The notes under the pieces: generated by a model
The model's database searches: none
What the model was told of the DNA's origin: nothing
Seen by the model: only the letters and a program-made list of their open reading frames with translations
Position numbers and translations under genes: made by a program
Shown here: positions 21,967-31,386 of the stretch, piece after piece
Numbering within the stretch: position 1 is the stretch's first letter
Layout of the letters: every line of letters starts with the position of its first letter
NCBI GenBank assembly: GCA_015146655.1
Contig: VKHL01000020.1
Location: 204,761 to 268,760, forward strand
Length of the DNA: 64,000 nucleotides
Direction of reading: 5' to 3'
From: Ochromonas danica
Lineage: Eukaryota > Sar > Chrysophyceae > Chromulinales > Chromulinaceae

Positions 21967-22289
21967 ATGTTCGCTGGTATAAGGACGAAGCAGAAAAGGA
22001 ACGCTTGAAGATTTAATTGTATGACTTTAAATGGTGGAACGAATGATGGGATGTGGTGTTGGTTGAAGCGACATCAATGCTCCCACTACAGCTTCCAGTT
22101 GCTAAAGAATGAATGTGAACAATTTCTTGCTCTTGCTTTTTTTATGCGCAAAAATTGTTTAGAGACTTCCTTCCTGTCTCAAATGCTGCTTACAAATGAA
22201 TTCAAATGACAAAAGGAAATGGTGAAGTGTTAGTATTAAACAAGGAAGCTTATCATCCTGAGTGATAATATAGTTTTGACGACAGTTGT
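21967..22289. other. Convergent intergenic region, nothing recognised
   Basis: The 323-bp gap between the 3' ends of the kinesin and the MPO1-like gene contains no ORF, repeat or RNA gene that I can support. Confidence 0.45.
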
Positions 22290-22847
22290 TTACCAGGCTC
22301 GATCAGTAGAGGCAATCTCAAACCACATGCGGAAGTCGCCCAGAAGACTATATAAAGGATAAATAAAGGTAGCTGGGTGGTTGTGTTCATAGAGGTAATG
22401 TCCAGCCCAAGCGAAACCATAACCCACAAGAGGCACGGCAAGGCCAAGGTAGCGGCTTCCCGACAGTCTGCGCGTGAAGTATTGCAGAGTCAACAGCATG
22501 ATGAAGAACTCAATGTATCCATGCTCCAAAGATCGAGTGGCAAGGAAGACTACGTATCCCATCATAGCTGCGAGAATGCCAGAAGGAAAGATGAAGGGAT
22601 TGAAGACACTCAACAGAATAATGAGCGTGGTCCCAATAAAGTGCAAGCGACGGCAAGTAACATCACTATGCTGAGAAAGATAGAAAGGGTAAAACTCCTC
22701 AAAGGTGGAGAAGGGCTTGTTAGAAGCAGGGTTGGGAAAGGCTTTAGGATCTTGCGTCTTTAAGTTCAAAAAGAAGGCTCCAATGACAAACAAGATGGGA
22801 ATTAGTACAGAGAAATCAGCTTTGGGAGCCTTCTTCCGTTCTGCCAT
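22290..22847 (-). CDS. MPO1-like (DUF962/YGL010w) membrane protein
   Basis: Single-exon 185-aa protein with an N-terminal hydrophobic segment and two or three more membrane segments. It has the family signatures FYPFYLSQHSDVTCRRLHFIGT and GYGFAWAGHYLYEHNHPATF, the His residues of which are thought to bind iron. In yeast the family member Mpo1 is an ER dioxygenase that alpha-oxidises 2-hydroxy fatty acids from sphingoid-base (phytosphingosine) breakdown. Length matches the family (about 170-200 aa). It is divergent from the fatty-acid elongation dehydratase gene next door, and both act on ER very-long-chain lipids. Confidence 0.85.
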   Translation of the reverse strand: MAERKKAPKADFSVLIPILFVIGAFFLNLKTQDPKAFPNPASNKPFSTFEEFYPFYLSQHSDVTCRRLHFIGTTLIILLSVFNPFIFPSGILAAMMGYVVFLATRSLEHGYIEFFIMLLTLQYFTRRLSGSRYLGLAVPLVGYGFAWAGHYLYEHNHPATFIYPLYSLLGDFRMWFEIASTDRAW

Positions 22848-23238
22848 CTTGTCTATTGTTGAAGCTGAGGAAGCTGATGATGATGTTGAAAGCGGGCGGT
22901 TGCCAGTTCCCGCACAGGGTGGATTGATCGACTCCCACCCTCCTGCCGCACATTGTCATATCTTTCCCGCGCAAGCAAGCAACCAGTTGTATTTGAACTT
23001 GCTGGTATTCGAATGTGAATGGTCACAATACAATAACGATGTAATTTGTAAATAGAGGTAATGAAAAGAAACAGAAACTTTAGTCATTGTTAGAACTGTG
23101 TTTGTACCATTATTCACTGATTGCTGACTGGATTATTACATCAACATTGTTGTGTGGGATGCTTTTGTTTGCCTCAACTCGCAATATAATAATTTCAAAC
23201 AAGAGGATGGGAATGGTTTATTTGTTGTCTCTGAAATC
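22848..23238. promoter_or_regulatory. Divergent promoter region, MPO1-like / HACD
   Basis: The 391 bp between the two start codons must hold both promoters. No individual element is identifiable by eye, and ORFs here lack family features. Confidence 0.4.
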
Positions 23239-24108
23239 ATGGCCAAGGAGAAAAAGCAGTCAGTTCTTTTTCCATCCTGATGTAAATCCTCTCTAACATG
23301 TTTTTATGGCTTAGGTCCAGTGGTGTGGTGAATGCCTACCTCGTCCTCTACAATGTAGCCTGCTGTTTGGGCTGGCTCTATGTCCTTGTCATTTGCGCAA
23401 AGCATGCGAAGAATGGAACGTAAGCTTCCCTTTTATTTTTCATACTGGCGAATGTTATGTAAGTTGAGGGACAAATGCTTTGATTAGATGGGAGACGGAG
23501 CTGTGGGGAGAAGTTGAAGGAGTTCTCAAGATTGTGCAAACTGCAGCCTGCCTGGAAATTCTTAATGCTCTTGTTGGTATTGTGAAATCTCCTTGGGTTA
23601 CTGTTTTCATGCAAGTCTTCTCTCGAGTTTGGACTCTGTGGGCGGTGATGAACATCTCTCCCAGCTCTCAGCAGTCCTTCTTTCTCCTCCTTGCCTGCTC
23701 TTCTTGGGCTCTCGTCGAGGTTCCTCGTTATCTCTTCTACGCTGTCAATATTTTGATGGAACCTCCTTTTCCTCTCTTTTGGTTGCGCTACTCTCTCTTC
23801 GCTATCCTCTACCCGACAGGCATCACTGGCGAGCTAGGTTGCATGTACTGTGCTCTGTTCGATCTTTGGGGTGGAGCCAAGGCTATCTCTGACGTTCCTC
23901 AAACGAAGCTTATTCTTCTGGTGTTGATTGCTGTGGTGATCTTGACTTATGTGCCTGGTAAGCTCGACTTTCAAAAGTCTCTGGCCTTTTCTCTCTTTCT
24001 CTCTGACCGTATCTCTTTCATTTTACAGGTTCTCCCACAATGTACAAGCACATGCTCAAGACTCGTCAAAAGCAGTTCAAGGCTCGCAAGGAAGGCAAGA
24101 AGGAGTAA
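23239..24108 (+). CDS. 3-hydroxyacyl-CoA dehydratase (PTPLA/PHS1 family)
   Basis: Exons 23239..23258, 23315..23419, 23488..23957 and 24029..24108 give 224 aa; the first coding exon is only 20 nt. Signatures: VNAYLVLYNVACCLGW, WALVEVPRYLFY, then WLRYSLFAILYPTGITGE, which contains the catalytic Tyr and Glu of the family. Six hydrophobic segments are visible, and the lysine-rich C-terminus (ARKEGKKE) is suitable for ER retention. The enzyme performs the third step of very-long-chain fatty-acid elongation, dehydrating 3-hydroxyacyl-CoA to trans-2-enoyl-CoA. Length is typical of PHS1 (yeast 217). Confidence 0.93.
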
Positions 24109-24355
24109 TTCTTTGATGCATAATAGAACTTCCCTTTTCCAAGTCTCTAACTGTTAAAACGATCACAACGACCGCATTGCTTGCTCCATCTTGATCAAGA
24201 CATCAAACTTGAAGCAGGAGCTACTTGTTGCTTCGATCTTTCAAATTGGCCTAATAAGCAAGCTAGTTTAGAAACGCGCTTCTGCGTGAAATCAATCAAC
24301 TTCGTTTTGAAGTAGCAGTTCACTATCTATTTCTAGGATTCCTCCCTCTTAATAC

Positions 24356-25495
24356 ATGTGGTGGACCTTGTTGGTGGTCATCTTGTTGATGGTGGAGATT
24401 GCGTCCAGCCTCAACAGACTGCCCCTCCACCGCCACTGTTCCCTCTCTCAGACTGTTAACTTAGTAAAATCAATGGAGGCAAGTGATGATTTTGGCAATG
24501 AGGTCCAAGCCGTCTCGATGGACCTACTGCCTAAACAAGCAGAGGCTGTCATTCGCATGAAAAAGGAGCAGATGGAGAGGGAGGGAAAATGTTCCCACTG
24601 CTTCCTGTTTTTGCCCTATTGCCTCTGCAGGGCGACTGCAGAGATCTTCGGTCCTCTTCGGCAACAGTCCCTATTGCGAACGCACTTGCACCTCTATATG
24701 CACTACAAAGAGTGGGGTCGTTCAAGCAATACTGGGAAGCTGATGCAGGTGGGTCTTCTGGATAAGCTCTGCACCACAACCATCTATGGGCTGGAAGAGG
24801 AAGAGCAGAGACTCGAAGAATCTCTTTTATGCCGTCCTTCCATCATTCTCTATCCTCGTGGAGATTCTCTGCCTATATCCTCTCTGCGGGAGTGGTATGA
24901 ACAGCATGGGGGAGACGTTCAAGTGGTAGTCATCGATAGCACTTGGCCACAGTCCCACGCCATGGACCGTAGGCTGCCTTCAAGCATCCCGCGGGTAAGG
25001 ATCGATGAGATGGTTAGTGGACCTTCTGGGTTTCTTAATCGCAAGCAGTCCATCAATCAAAGCAAAGTGTCGACGATCGAGTCGGTAAGCATGGCTCTTA
25101 GAGCGTTAGGCGCGACGGAAGAGGCGCTTCAACCCTTCCAGCAAGCTTTACATTATGGAGTTGATGCTGTATTGCGCCAAGCAGGCCGAAAACCAGTCTA
25201 TGGAAATGTGATCGTTCCCCAGCAAGTGAGAGAGGTGGCCGGGAATTATATGCGACCCACCATAGTAAAGCCCACTCGTTGTCCTCACTGTGAGCGCACT
25301 GTTCAAAAGAATGGCGTTAACTTCCGTAACGTTGGGGTAAGAAGGAAGCGACGGAGCTCTGAGGGTGGAGAAGATGAAGAAGAGAGAGTCTATCGTGTTT
25401 GGAAGTGCACTGGTTGCGAGCAATTCTTCTTCTGTGAGTTAAATGAAGGTGGCGAAGCAGAAACTGGTGCATTATCAAAAGGTCGTGTTGAGTAA
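24356..25495 (+). CDS. DTW-domain tRNA aminocarboxypropyltransferase
   Basis: Single-exon 379-aa protein. The zinc-type Cys set is C79/C82/C89/C91. It is followed by HLHLYMHYKEWGRSSNTGKL, the SAM-site motif of the family, and by VVIDSTWPQSHAM (residues 191-203), the DTW signature with the middle T shifted to S-T. The substrate-side motif STIESVSMALRALG comes later. The first 20 residues are a hydrophobic signal-like sequence. A C-terminal extra CPHC...CTGC zinc finger is present. DTWD1/2 and bacterial TapT attach the 3-amino-3-carboxypropyl group of SAM to tRNA uridines (acp3U). The presequence suggests an organelle, possibly the plastid. Confidence 0.82.
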   Translation: MWWTLLVVILLMVEIASSLNRLPLHRHCSLSQTVNLVKSMEASDDFGNEVQAVSMDLLPKQAEAVIRMKKEQMEREGKCSHCFLFLPYCLCRATAEIFGPLRQQSLLRTHLHLYMHYKEWGRSSNTGKLMQVGLLDKLCTTTIYGLEEEEQRLEESLLCRPSIILYPRGDSLPISSLREWYEQHGGDVQVVVIDSTWPQSHAMDRRLPSSIPRVRIDEMVSGPSGFLNRKQSINQSKVSTIESVSMALRALGATEEALQPFQQALHYGVDAVLRQAGRKPVYGNVIVPQQVREVAGNYMRPTIVKPTRCPHCERTVQKNGVNFRNVGVRRKRRSSEGGEDEEERVYRVWKCTGCEQFFFCELNEGGEAETGALSKGRVE

Positions 25496-25930
25496 GTTGC
25501 TGCTTGTTACTCCTGCAGTTAGTTAGGTTGATGAAAATGCGTGGTCTATCACCTGTGTGTACATACTTGTGTGTATAAAAGATGAGCTTTATTCAAGGTT
25601 GCTGTTTGACTGTTAATTTTTTCAAGCATTCGGCCTGTTAATTCGCTAACACAGAGTCCAATTTTCGGATATCGAAGCGGTTTTATCTAACGCGGATTCC
25701 GTAAGTACAGCAGGCAAGCTGTAAAACATGTTATTCTATTGCGTGGGCTTGAATCTCGAAGAAAATTCGGGAGGGAAGTTAACGGTGGTTGTGGGAAGTT
25801 AAAAGTGGAAGTTGAGCTTGGCTGGCTGCGTGTTGCCCTCGTTGTGCCAGGAACAGAGCGGAGAGACAAGGACCAACCACTCCTCGCGAACCACCATCTT
25901 CTTCACAATCAAAACCTTGTCTAACCAACC
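25496..25930. other. Intergenic region before cystathionine gamma-lyase
   Basis: 435 bp between two plus-strand genes; it should hold the 3' UTR of the DTW gene and the promoter of the next one. No ORF or repeat stands out. Confidence 0.45.
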
Positions 25931-27241
25931 ATGCACTTCACCATCCCTCGTACCTCTGTCTATGCGATTGCTGCTGTAGTGCCGCTCTTGACTATGACCT
26001 CTGCCTCTGCAGAGGGACATCAGAACCATCGCATCCAAACTCGTGCCGTGCATGCTGGTTCTGAGCCTGAACTGAACCAGAACAGCGTGGTTCCTCCTAT
26101 TTACCTGTCTTCCAGCTACACTCAGTCATTCCCTGGCCAGAAGCCTGGCATGAATGACCCCAACTCTCATTACCAAGGCTACTTCTACTCGCGTGTCATG
26201 AATCCTACCCGTGGTGCTTTGGAGCGCGCTCTGGCCTCTGTTGAAGAGGCTAAGTACTGCAGTTGCTTTTCTTCTGGATTAGCTGCAACCCAAGCAGTTA
26301 TCCAGCTCCTGAAGTCTGGAGATGAAGTGATCGCTTTGGACGACCTCTACGGTGGTACTTCCAGCTTCTTTCGTCAGTTCGCTGAGCCAGGTTTTGGGAT
26401 TAAGTTCAAGTTCATGAACCTTAGTGACGTTGAGGCTGTGGAGAAGGCTATCACTCCCAAGACCAAAATGATTTGGCTCGAATCGCCAACCAACCCTCTT
26501 TTGCAGACCACCGATATCCGCAAAGTGGCGGAGCTTTGCAAGAAGAGAGGTCTCATCCTGGTGGTTGATAGCACCTTTATGAGCCCTGTCTTGCAGCAAG
26601 CTCTCAAGTTAGGAGCCGATGTGGTAGTTCACAGCATGACCAAGTACATTGCTGGACACAGTGATGTCGTGATGGGATGCGCAATGACCAACAATGAAAG
26701 CATCATCAAGACTCTGCGCAACAACCAGAACTTGTGTGGTGGAGTTCCTTCTCCTTTCGATTGCTATCTCGCTTTGCGAGGATTGAAGACCCTTCCACTT
26801 CGTATGGAAGCTTCTCAGAAGAATGCAATTGCTGTCGCTAACTTCTTGGAGGGTCATCCTCTCATTGAGCGGGTCATCTATCCTGGTTTAAAGAGCTATC
26901 CTCAATATGAACTTGCGAAGAGTCAAACCTATGGCCCTGGCGCTATGATCTCGATTCATATCAAGGGTGGCTTGCCTGTTGCTGCTAAGTTCCTTGGCGA
27001 ACTCAAGGTATTCTCTCTGGCAGTTTCTTTAGGAGCTGTTGAGTCTCTGGCTTGCTCTCCTGCTATCATGACCCATGCCTCCGTCCCTGTTGAAGCTCGC
27101 GAGGCTATCGGCTTGACTGACAGTCTGATTCGTATTTCCATTGGTATCGAGCATGAGACTGATCTTCTCGGCGACTTGAAACAAGCGCTGGAGAAAGCTC
27201 AGGTGGAATACGAGAAGGTCAAGCAAGAGAAGAAGCATTAA
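25931..27241 (+). CDS. Cystathionine gamma-lyase / trans-sulfuration PLP enzyme
   Basis: Single-exon 436-aa protein of the Cys/Met-metabolism PLP family. Visible sites: YFYSRVMNPTRGALE (substrate and phosphate binding), SSGLAATQ, ESPTNPLLQ, D213 in VVDSTFMS, and the PLP lysine K238 in HSMTKYIAGHSDVVMG. The C-terminal LACSPAIMTHASV and GLTDSLIRISIGIEHE are also typical. The sequence is closest by eye to eukaryotic cystathionine gamma-lyase (cystathionine to cysteine, 2-oxobutyrate and ammonia); cystathionine gamma-synthase or methionine gamma-lyase cannot be excluded. The first 27 residues look like a cleavable signal peptide ending SASA, which is unusual because the animal and fungal enzymes are cytosolic; plastid delivery is possible. 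Confidence 0.88.
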   Translation: MHFTIPRTSVYAIAAVVPLLTMTSASAEGHQNHRIQTRAVHAGSEPELNQNSVVPPIYLSSSYTQSFPGQKPGMNDPNSHYQGYFYSRVMNPTRGALERALASVEEAKYCSCFSSGLAATQAVIQLLKSGDEVIALDDLYGGTSSFFRQFAEPGFGIKFKFMNLSDVEAVEKAITPKTKMIWLESPTNPLLQTTDIRKVAELCKKRGLILVVDSTFMSPVLQQALKLGADVVVHSMTKYIAGHSDVVMGCAMTNNESIIKTLRNNQNLCGGVPSPFDCYLALRGLKTLPLRMEASQKNAIAVANFLEGHPLIERVIYPGLKSYPQYELAKSQTYGPGAMISIHIKGGLPVAAKFLGELKVFSLAVSLGAVESLACSPAIMTHASVPVEAREAIGLTDSLIRISIGIEHETDLLGDLKQALEKAQVEYEKVKQEKKH

Positions 27242-27499
27242 GACAAAACTCCTTTTCCGAAGTTCACGTAGCTCTTCTGATAGTGTGTATATTAATAGTA
27301 TAGGATACCAACTCTCTATGGGCTTGTCCAGTAAGTAATTTTAACAGCCGACCGATTCTTCCAATAAAACAAGGCATGACCAACAACTATTGGGAATTCA
27401 TTAATTAACGTTGACTAGTCCATCATCGCTTTACACCGAGATGATAACGATCGTCAGCGAACCATGCCACCTTCCTCCTAGACTATAACATAAACTACT

Positions 27500-30400
27500 C
27501 TATTCATCTTCAGGTGGTCTGTCCACGAAGATTCTTGGCGTAATGCACATAGACATCAATTCCTGGAAGAGTAGTTTGCCCGCATAAGGGATGTGAACCT
27601 GAGAGAAGTTGGACTTGTTGTCACAGAAGTCGCATCGGAAAGTCTGTTGACGGAGATTCGCGATGGCAATCATTCCACATTCGTCACAAACATGGACACG
27701 ATAAGGATCAGAGTTAGCGAAAAGACGATCACGGAGGAAGTTAGCCGCCCCATGAGAGATCAAACAATCACGTTCCATTTCTCCCATACGCAATCCACCA
27801 TGTCGAGCACGACCTTCCATTGGTTGTCGAGTAAGCATAGCCACAGGGCCACGAGAGCGAGCATGAATCTTGTCTTCAACCAAATGCTTCAGACGTTGAT
27901 AGAAAGTAGGACCGATGAAGATCAAAGACTCCAGTGGTTTGCCTGTGTGGCCGTTGTAGAGACACTCATTACCGTGTTGCTGATAGCCCAAATTGGTCAG
28001 ATATTTGCTAATTTTCTCAACAGTAAAGTCATCCATGAAGGGAGTAGCATCACCTTCATCACCGAGCAGACTAGATACCTTTCCGAGAAGACATTCGACC
28101 AAGTGTCCAATAGTCATTCGCGAAGGAATAGCGTGTGGATTGACGATGATGTCAGGACTAATACCTTCGCAAGTAAATGGCATATCCTCCTGGCGATATG
28201 TCATACCAATAGTTCCCTTCTGGCCGTGGCGAGACGCAAATTTGTCGCCAATTTGAGGAACACGGAGGTTGCGCATCTTAACTTTGGCAAACTTATTGCC
28301 TTCGATATCAGTGGTAAGCATCACTTGATCAACAATACCAGACTCATTAGAGCGCATGCAGGTTGAATTATCTTTTCGGGACATTGACACTTGATGTCCG
28401 TCAGGCCCTTTAACTGCAAATGGTACAGTTACACCCACCAGAACGTCATCGTTACTCACACGAACACCAGGCTCGGCCAGTCCATCAACATCCAATTTCT
28501 CATAGGATCCATGACGCATACCCACACAGGTAGATCGAGTAGGAACTTCAAAAGCTTCGTCTGTAAGAGCATTGAAGCCGCCTGGACGACATTTCGCTTT
28601 GGCTGAGTATGTGCGAAAGAAGGATGAACGGAAGAGTCCGCGATCAATTGAAGACTGATTCATCATCAAACTATCTTCCTGATTGTACCCAGTATAACAA
28701 GCGATGGCAACAATACAGTTTACTCCAGAAGGAAGCTCTCGAAAGTGTAAATGCTCCATTGCACGGGTCGTGGCTAGCGGTTTCTGGGGGTAATGTAACA
28801 CATGGGCCATGGTATCCATGCGAACTTGGAAAGAAGACAGGTAGATACCCATAGCTTGCTTGCCCATGGCAGACTGGTAAGTATTTCTGGGTGACTGATT
28901 GTGATCAGGAAATGGAATGATGGAGGCGCAGACACCAAGGATCATGGAAGGATGAATCTCGCAGTGAGTATAGGTCGTAGAATACGCTTCCACAGAAGGC
29001 AAATTGAGATCAGAGGGCTTCATCGCGATCATAGCCGTTTCTTCTTCTTCTGTATCAATCAACTCAACAAGACCATCACGGAAGAGATCAGACCAACCAT
29101 AAGCATCTTCCTCTCCTAAACCCGTGTCCATCATTCCAAATGAATGCGCTTGGTGCAAACGATTGATATGATGCTTCTTAATAGCAAGCTTTTGATCGCT
29201 TCCAACGACAAATAGAGGGCGGCAGATACGACCTTGATCAGTATAAATTCGAACTTCTCTAGCCTTGATATCTCTAACAATTGAGGTTTCAGGATCCATA
29301 TCAACTCGTCTTCGAAGACGAATCAGATTGCTCACCAGTTCATCGGGATCGTTATGAACACCGATCCAACTGCCATTAACAAAGATCTTTGTGGTCTTGG
29401 CAATCGCCTTGCATGAAACATGCTCAAGCGGATCAGTTCCCCATTCCTCGAGGAAGGCAAGAGCACCTTGTACAGGCACACCAACAGTGATATGAGACAT
29501 TAGAGACAAGTTCTTCACTAGACCAACAGCATGGCCTTCAGGAGTCTCAGCAGGACAGACCATTCCCCAATGCGTGCAGTGCAACATACGAGGCTTAGCG
29601 AGTTTGCCTTCCTTTGGGAAAGGGGCATTACACCGACGAAGGTGAGACAAAGATGAAGCATAAGTTAATCGATTCAGCACTTGAACAACTCCGGCCTTGA
29701 CAGGGGATCGACGATCACCCCAGTTACCTGTGGCAAGAGCGTATTTTAGACCATCGGAGATCACAGTAGACTTCATTGCTTGGGCAATATTGAATGTTCG
29801 ACCTTCATCAATAGACTTCTGCAAATACTTTTGAACATCCTTCGTTAGCTTACGGAAAAGCAAACGGAACTGTGCGCCAAGTAATGGTCCTGCAAGGTCA
29901 AGACGCTTCTTTCCAAAATGGTCGCGATCATCTTCGTCCAAACGACCCAAGGAACATTGTAGCATCTTGTGCACAGCATATCCTAAGAAAAACGCCTTTT
30001 TGGTCTCACAATTCTCAACAATACCAACGTGAGGAAGCGTTTCCTTTTGTAAAATATCACGGGCATATTGAATGCGTTCCTTGCGCATTACTCCTTCTGC
30101 ATTGCCGCGCTTACCGATATAATCCAAAGCCTCTGCCTCAGTTCTAATGTTCCTGGCCTCTTCCAAAGAAGGGCGGAATCTCTCCATCATGTCCAAGTCA
30201 GAGAAGTCATAAACAATATGTTCTAACACATCTTTGTCGGAGATGAAGCCAAGAGCGCGGAAAACGATCACCACAGGCACTGGCTGACGGATATAAGGTA
30301 AAGTGCATGTAATTTGATGACCATCGATTGCCAGCTTCCCGCCTGTCTTTGACATCTGCAACTGCGTGGTTGAGGTGGGGCGAGCGCCAGTGGCAATGTG

Positions 30401-31120
30401 TGAGCGAATCTCGCAAACCCACTCAAACTTATGAGGCTGCTGCTTCTTGAAGACATAGACGTGGTTATTGGATAATCTCTCTTGAGCAATAATCACCTTC
30501 TCGGAGCCATTAATCACAAAATATCCACCTTGATCATAAACACACTCTCCCACTTTCGTCAAGTCTCGATCTGTGCGAGAGCTTAGAATGCAATAGCGGG
30601 AACGCAACATAATAGGAACACTACCCAATTTGACCATATCGAAGGACTTGACATTGATTGGTTCATCTTTGCGCCAATCAACTTTTCCGTCCTCATTTAA
30701 TTCAAATTGCTCCACTCGAATGTCCACGAAGACTTGAGATTGGTAAGTAAGAGAACGAAGGCGTGCCTCTTGAGGATAGAGCTCGCGTTGCTCTCCATCA
30801 GCTTCAAAAAGAACGGGCTTCGTGACGTAGACTTGCAAGAATTTGATGCGATGGCCGTATTGCTCCGTCTCGTGCACTGAGAGGTACTGCTTGTCAGGCT
30901 TGACGAAAATCTCTCCCAAATCATCAATTAGCTCTTGGATAGTGTTGGTAATAAATTCATCAAAGGAATCAATTTGCTGGCGCACAAGACCTTTCTCCTC
31001 GAAATATCGATCGATGACTACCCAAGCATCTTCTTGTGTGATCTCCTCGTCTTGGTTCTCCATGAGAACTGAGTCAGATGGCTGACTTTCTCCTCGAACC
31101 GATTCGAAAAACTCATCCAT
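27500..31120 (-). CDS. RPB2: RNA polymerase II second-largest subunit RPB2
   Basis: Intronless 1206-aa ORF, within the size range of yeast (1224) and human (1174) RPB2. Hallmarks in order: [19 protein letters not shown] (lobe/fork), [36 protein letters not shown] (active-site region), [18 protein letters not shown] (hybrid binding), [17 protein letters not shown], and the C-terminal zinc site [14 protein letters not shown]...CDFCDN. The pattern around the zinc site and LLFQELMSM is that of Pol II rather than Pol I or III. The subunit forms one side of the active-centre cleft in the nucleus. It is divergent from the large unknown gene beginning 266 bp away. Confidence 0.97.
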   Translation of the reverse strand: MDEFFESVRGESQPSDSVLMENQDEEITQEDAWVVIDRYFEEKGLVRQQIDSFDEFITNTIQELIDDLGEIFVKPDKQYLSVHETEQYGHRIKFLQVYVTKPVLFEADGEQRELYPQEARLRSLTYQSQVFVDIRVEQFELNEDGKVDWRKDEPINVKSFDMVKLGSVPIMLRSRYCILSSRTDRDLTKVGECVYDQGGYFVINGSEKVIIAQERLSNNHVYVFKKQQPHKFEWVCEIRSHIATGARPTSTTQLQMSKTGGKLAIDGHQITCTLPYIRQPVPVVIVFRALGFISDKDVLEHIVYDFSDLDMMERFRPSLEEARNIRTEAEALDYIGKRGNAEGVMRKERIQYARDILQKETLPHVGIVENCETKKAFFLGYAVHKMLQCSLGRLDEDDRDHFGKKRLDLAGPLLGAQFRLLFRKLTKDVQKYLQKSIDEGRTFNIAQAMKSTVISDGLKYALATGNWGDRRSPVKAGVVQVLNRLTYASSLSHLRRCNAPFPKEGKLAKPRMLHCTHWGMVCPAETPEGHAVGLVKNLSLMSHITVGVPVQGALAFLEEWGTDPLEHVSCKAIAKTTKIFVNGSWIGVHNDPDELVSNLIRLRRRVDMDPETSIVRDIKAREVRIYTDQGRICRPLFVVGSDQKLAIKKHHINRLHQAHSFGMMDTGLGEEDAYGWSDLFRDGLVELIDTEEEETAMIAMKPSDLNLPSVEAYSTTYTHCEIHPSMILGVCASIIPFPDHNQSPRNTYQSAMGKQAMGIYLSSFQVRMDTMAHVLHYPQKPLATTRAMEHLHFRELPSGVNCIVAIACYTGYNQEDSLMMNQSSIDRGLFRSSFFRTYSAKAKCRPGGFNALTDEAFEVPTRSTCVGMRHGSYEKLDVDGLAEPGVRVSNDDVLVGVTVPFAVKGPDGHQVSMSRKDNSTCMRSNESGIVDQVMLTTDIEGNKFAKVKMRNLRVPQIGDKFASRHGQKGTIGMTYRQEDMPFTCEGISPDIIVNPHAIPSRMTIGHLVECLLGKVSSLLGDEGDATPFMDDFTVEKISKYLTNLGYQQHGNECLYNGHTGKPLESLIFIGPTFYQRLKHLVEDKIHARSRGPVAMLTRQPMEGRARHGGLRMGEMERDCLISHGAANFLRDRLFANSDPYRVHVCDECGMIAIANLRQQTFRCDFCDNKSNFSQVHIPYAGKLLFQELMSMCITPRIFVDRPPEDE

Positions 31121-31386
31121 TCTTTCTCCTGAATAATCCCTTTCCTGCTCTTCTAAGCTATCGACAGTTCAATTAATTCTTCTTCTCTTTCGTTCGCCAG
31201 CCGAAAGAGAGTGGCGAGACAGACTGTGCTTGCCACAGCTCGCTGAGCATCGGAAAGACAACAACAACCCCAAAATTACGATTTTAAAAGCACATAAACG
31301 ACTCCGTCCAAAGTAAAAACGCAGTGCAGGACGGTTCAAAGACTCTGTCTGTCTCTGCCAGCCAACAAAAAGGAAAAGAAATCGTC
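31121..31386. promoter_or_regulatory. Divergent promoter region, RPB2 / unknown 1037-aa gene
   Basis: 266 bp between two ATG codons pointing away from each other, so both promoters must lie here. It contains TTCTTCTTCTC-type pyrimidine stretches; no other element is recognised. Confidence 0.45.

Noticed and set aside
27593-28366. 257-aa plus-strand ORF opposite RPB2
   Set aside because: It is the antisense of the conserved C-terminal RPB2 coding region and has no family features of its own.
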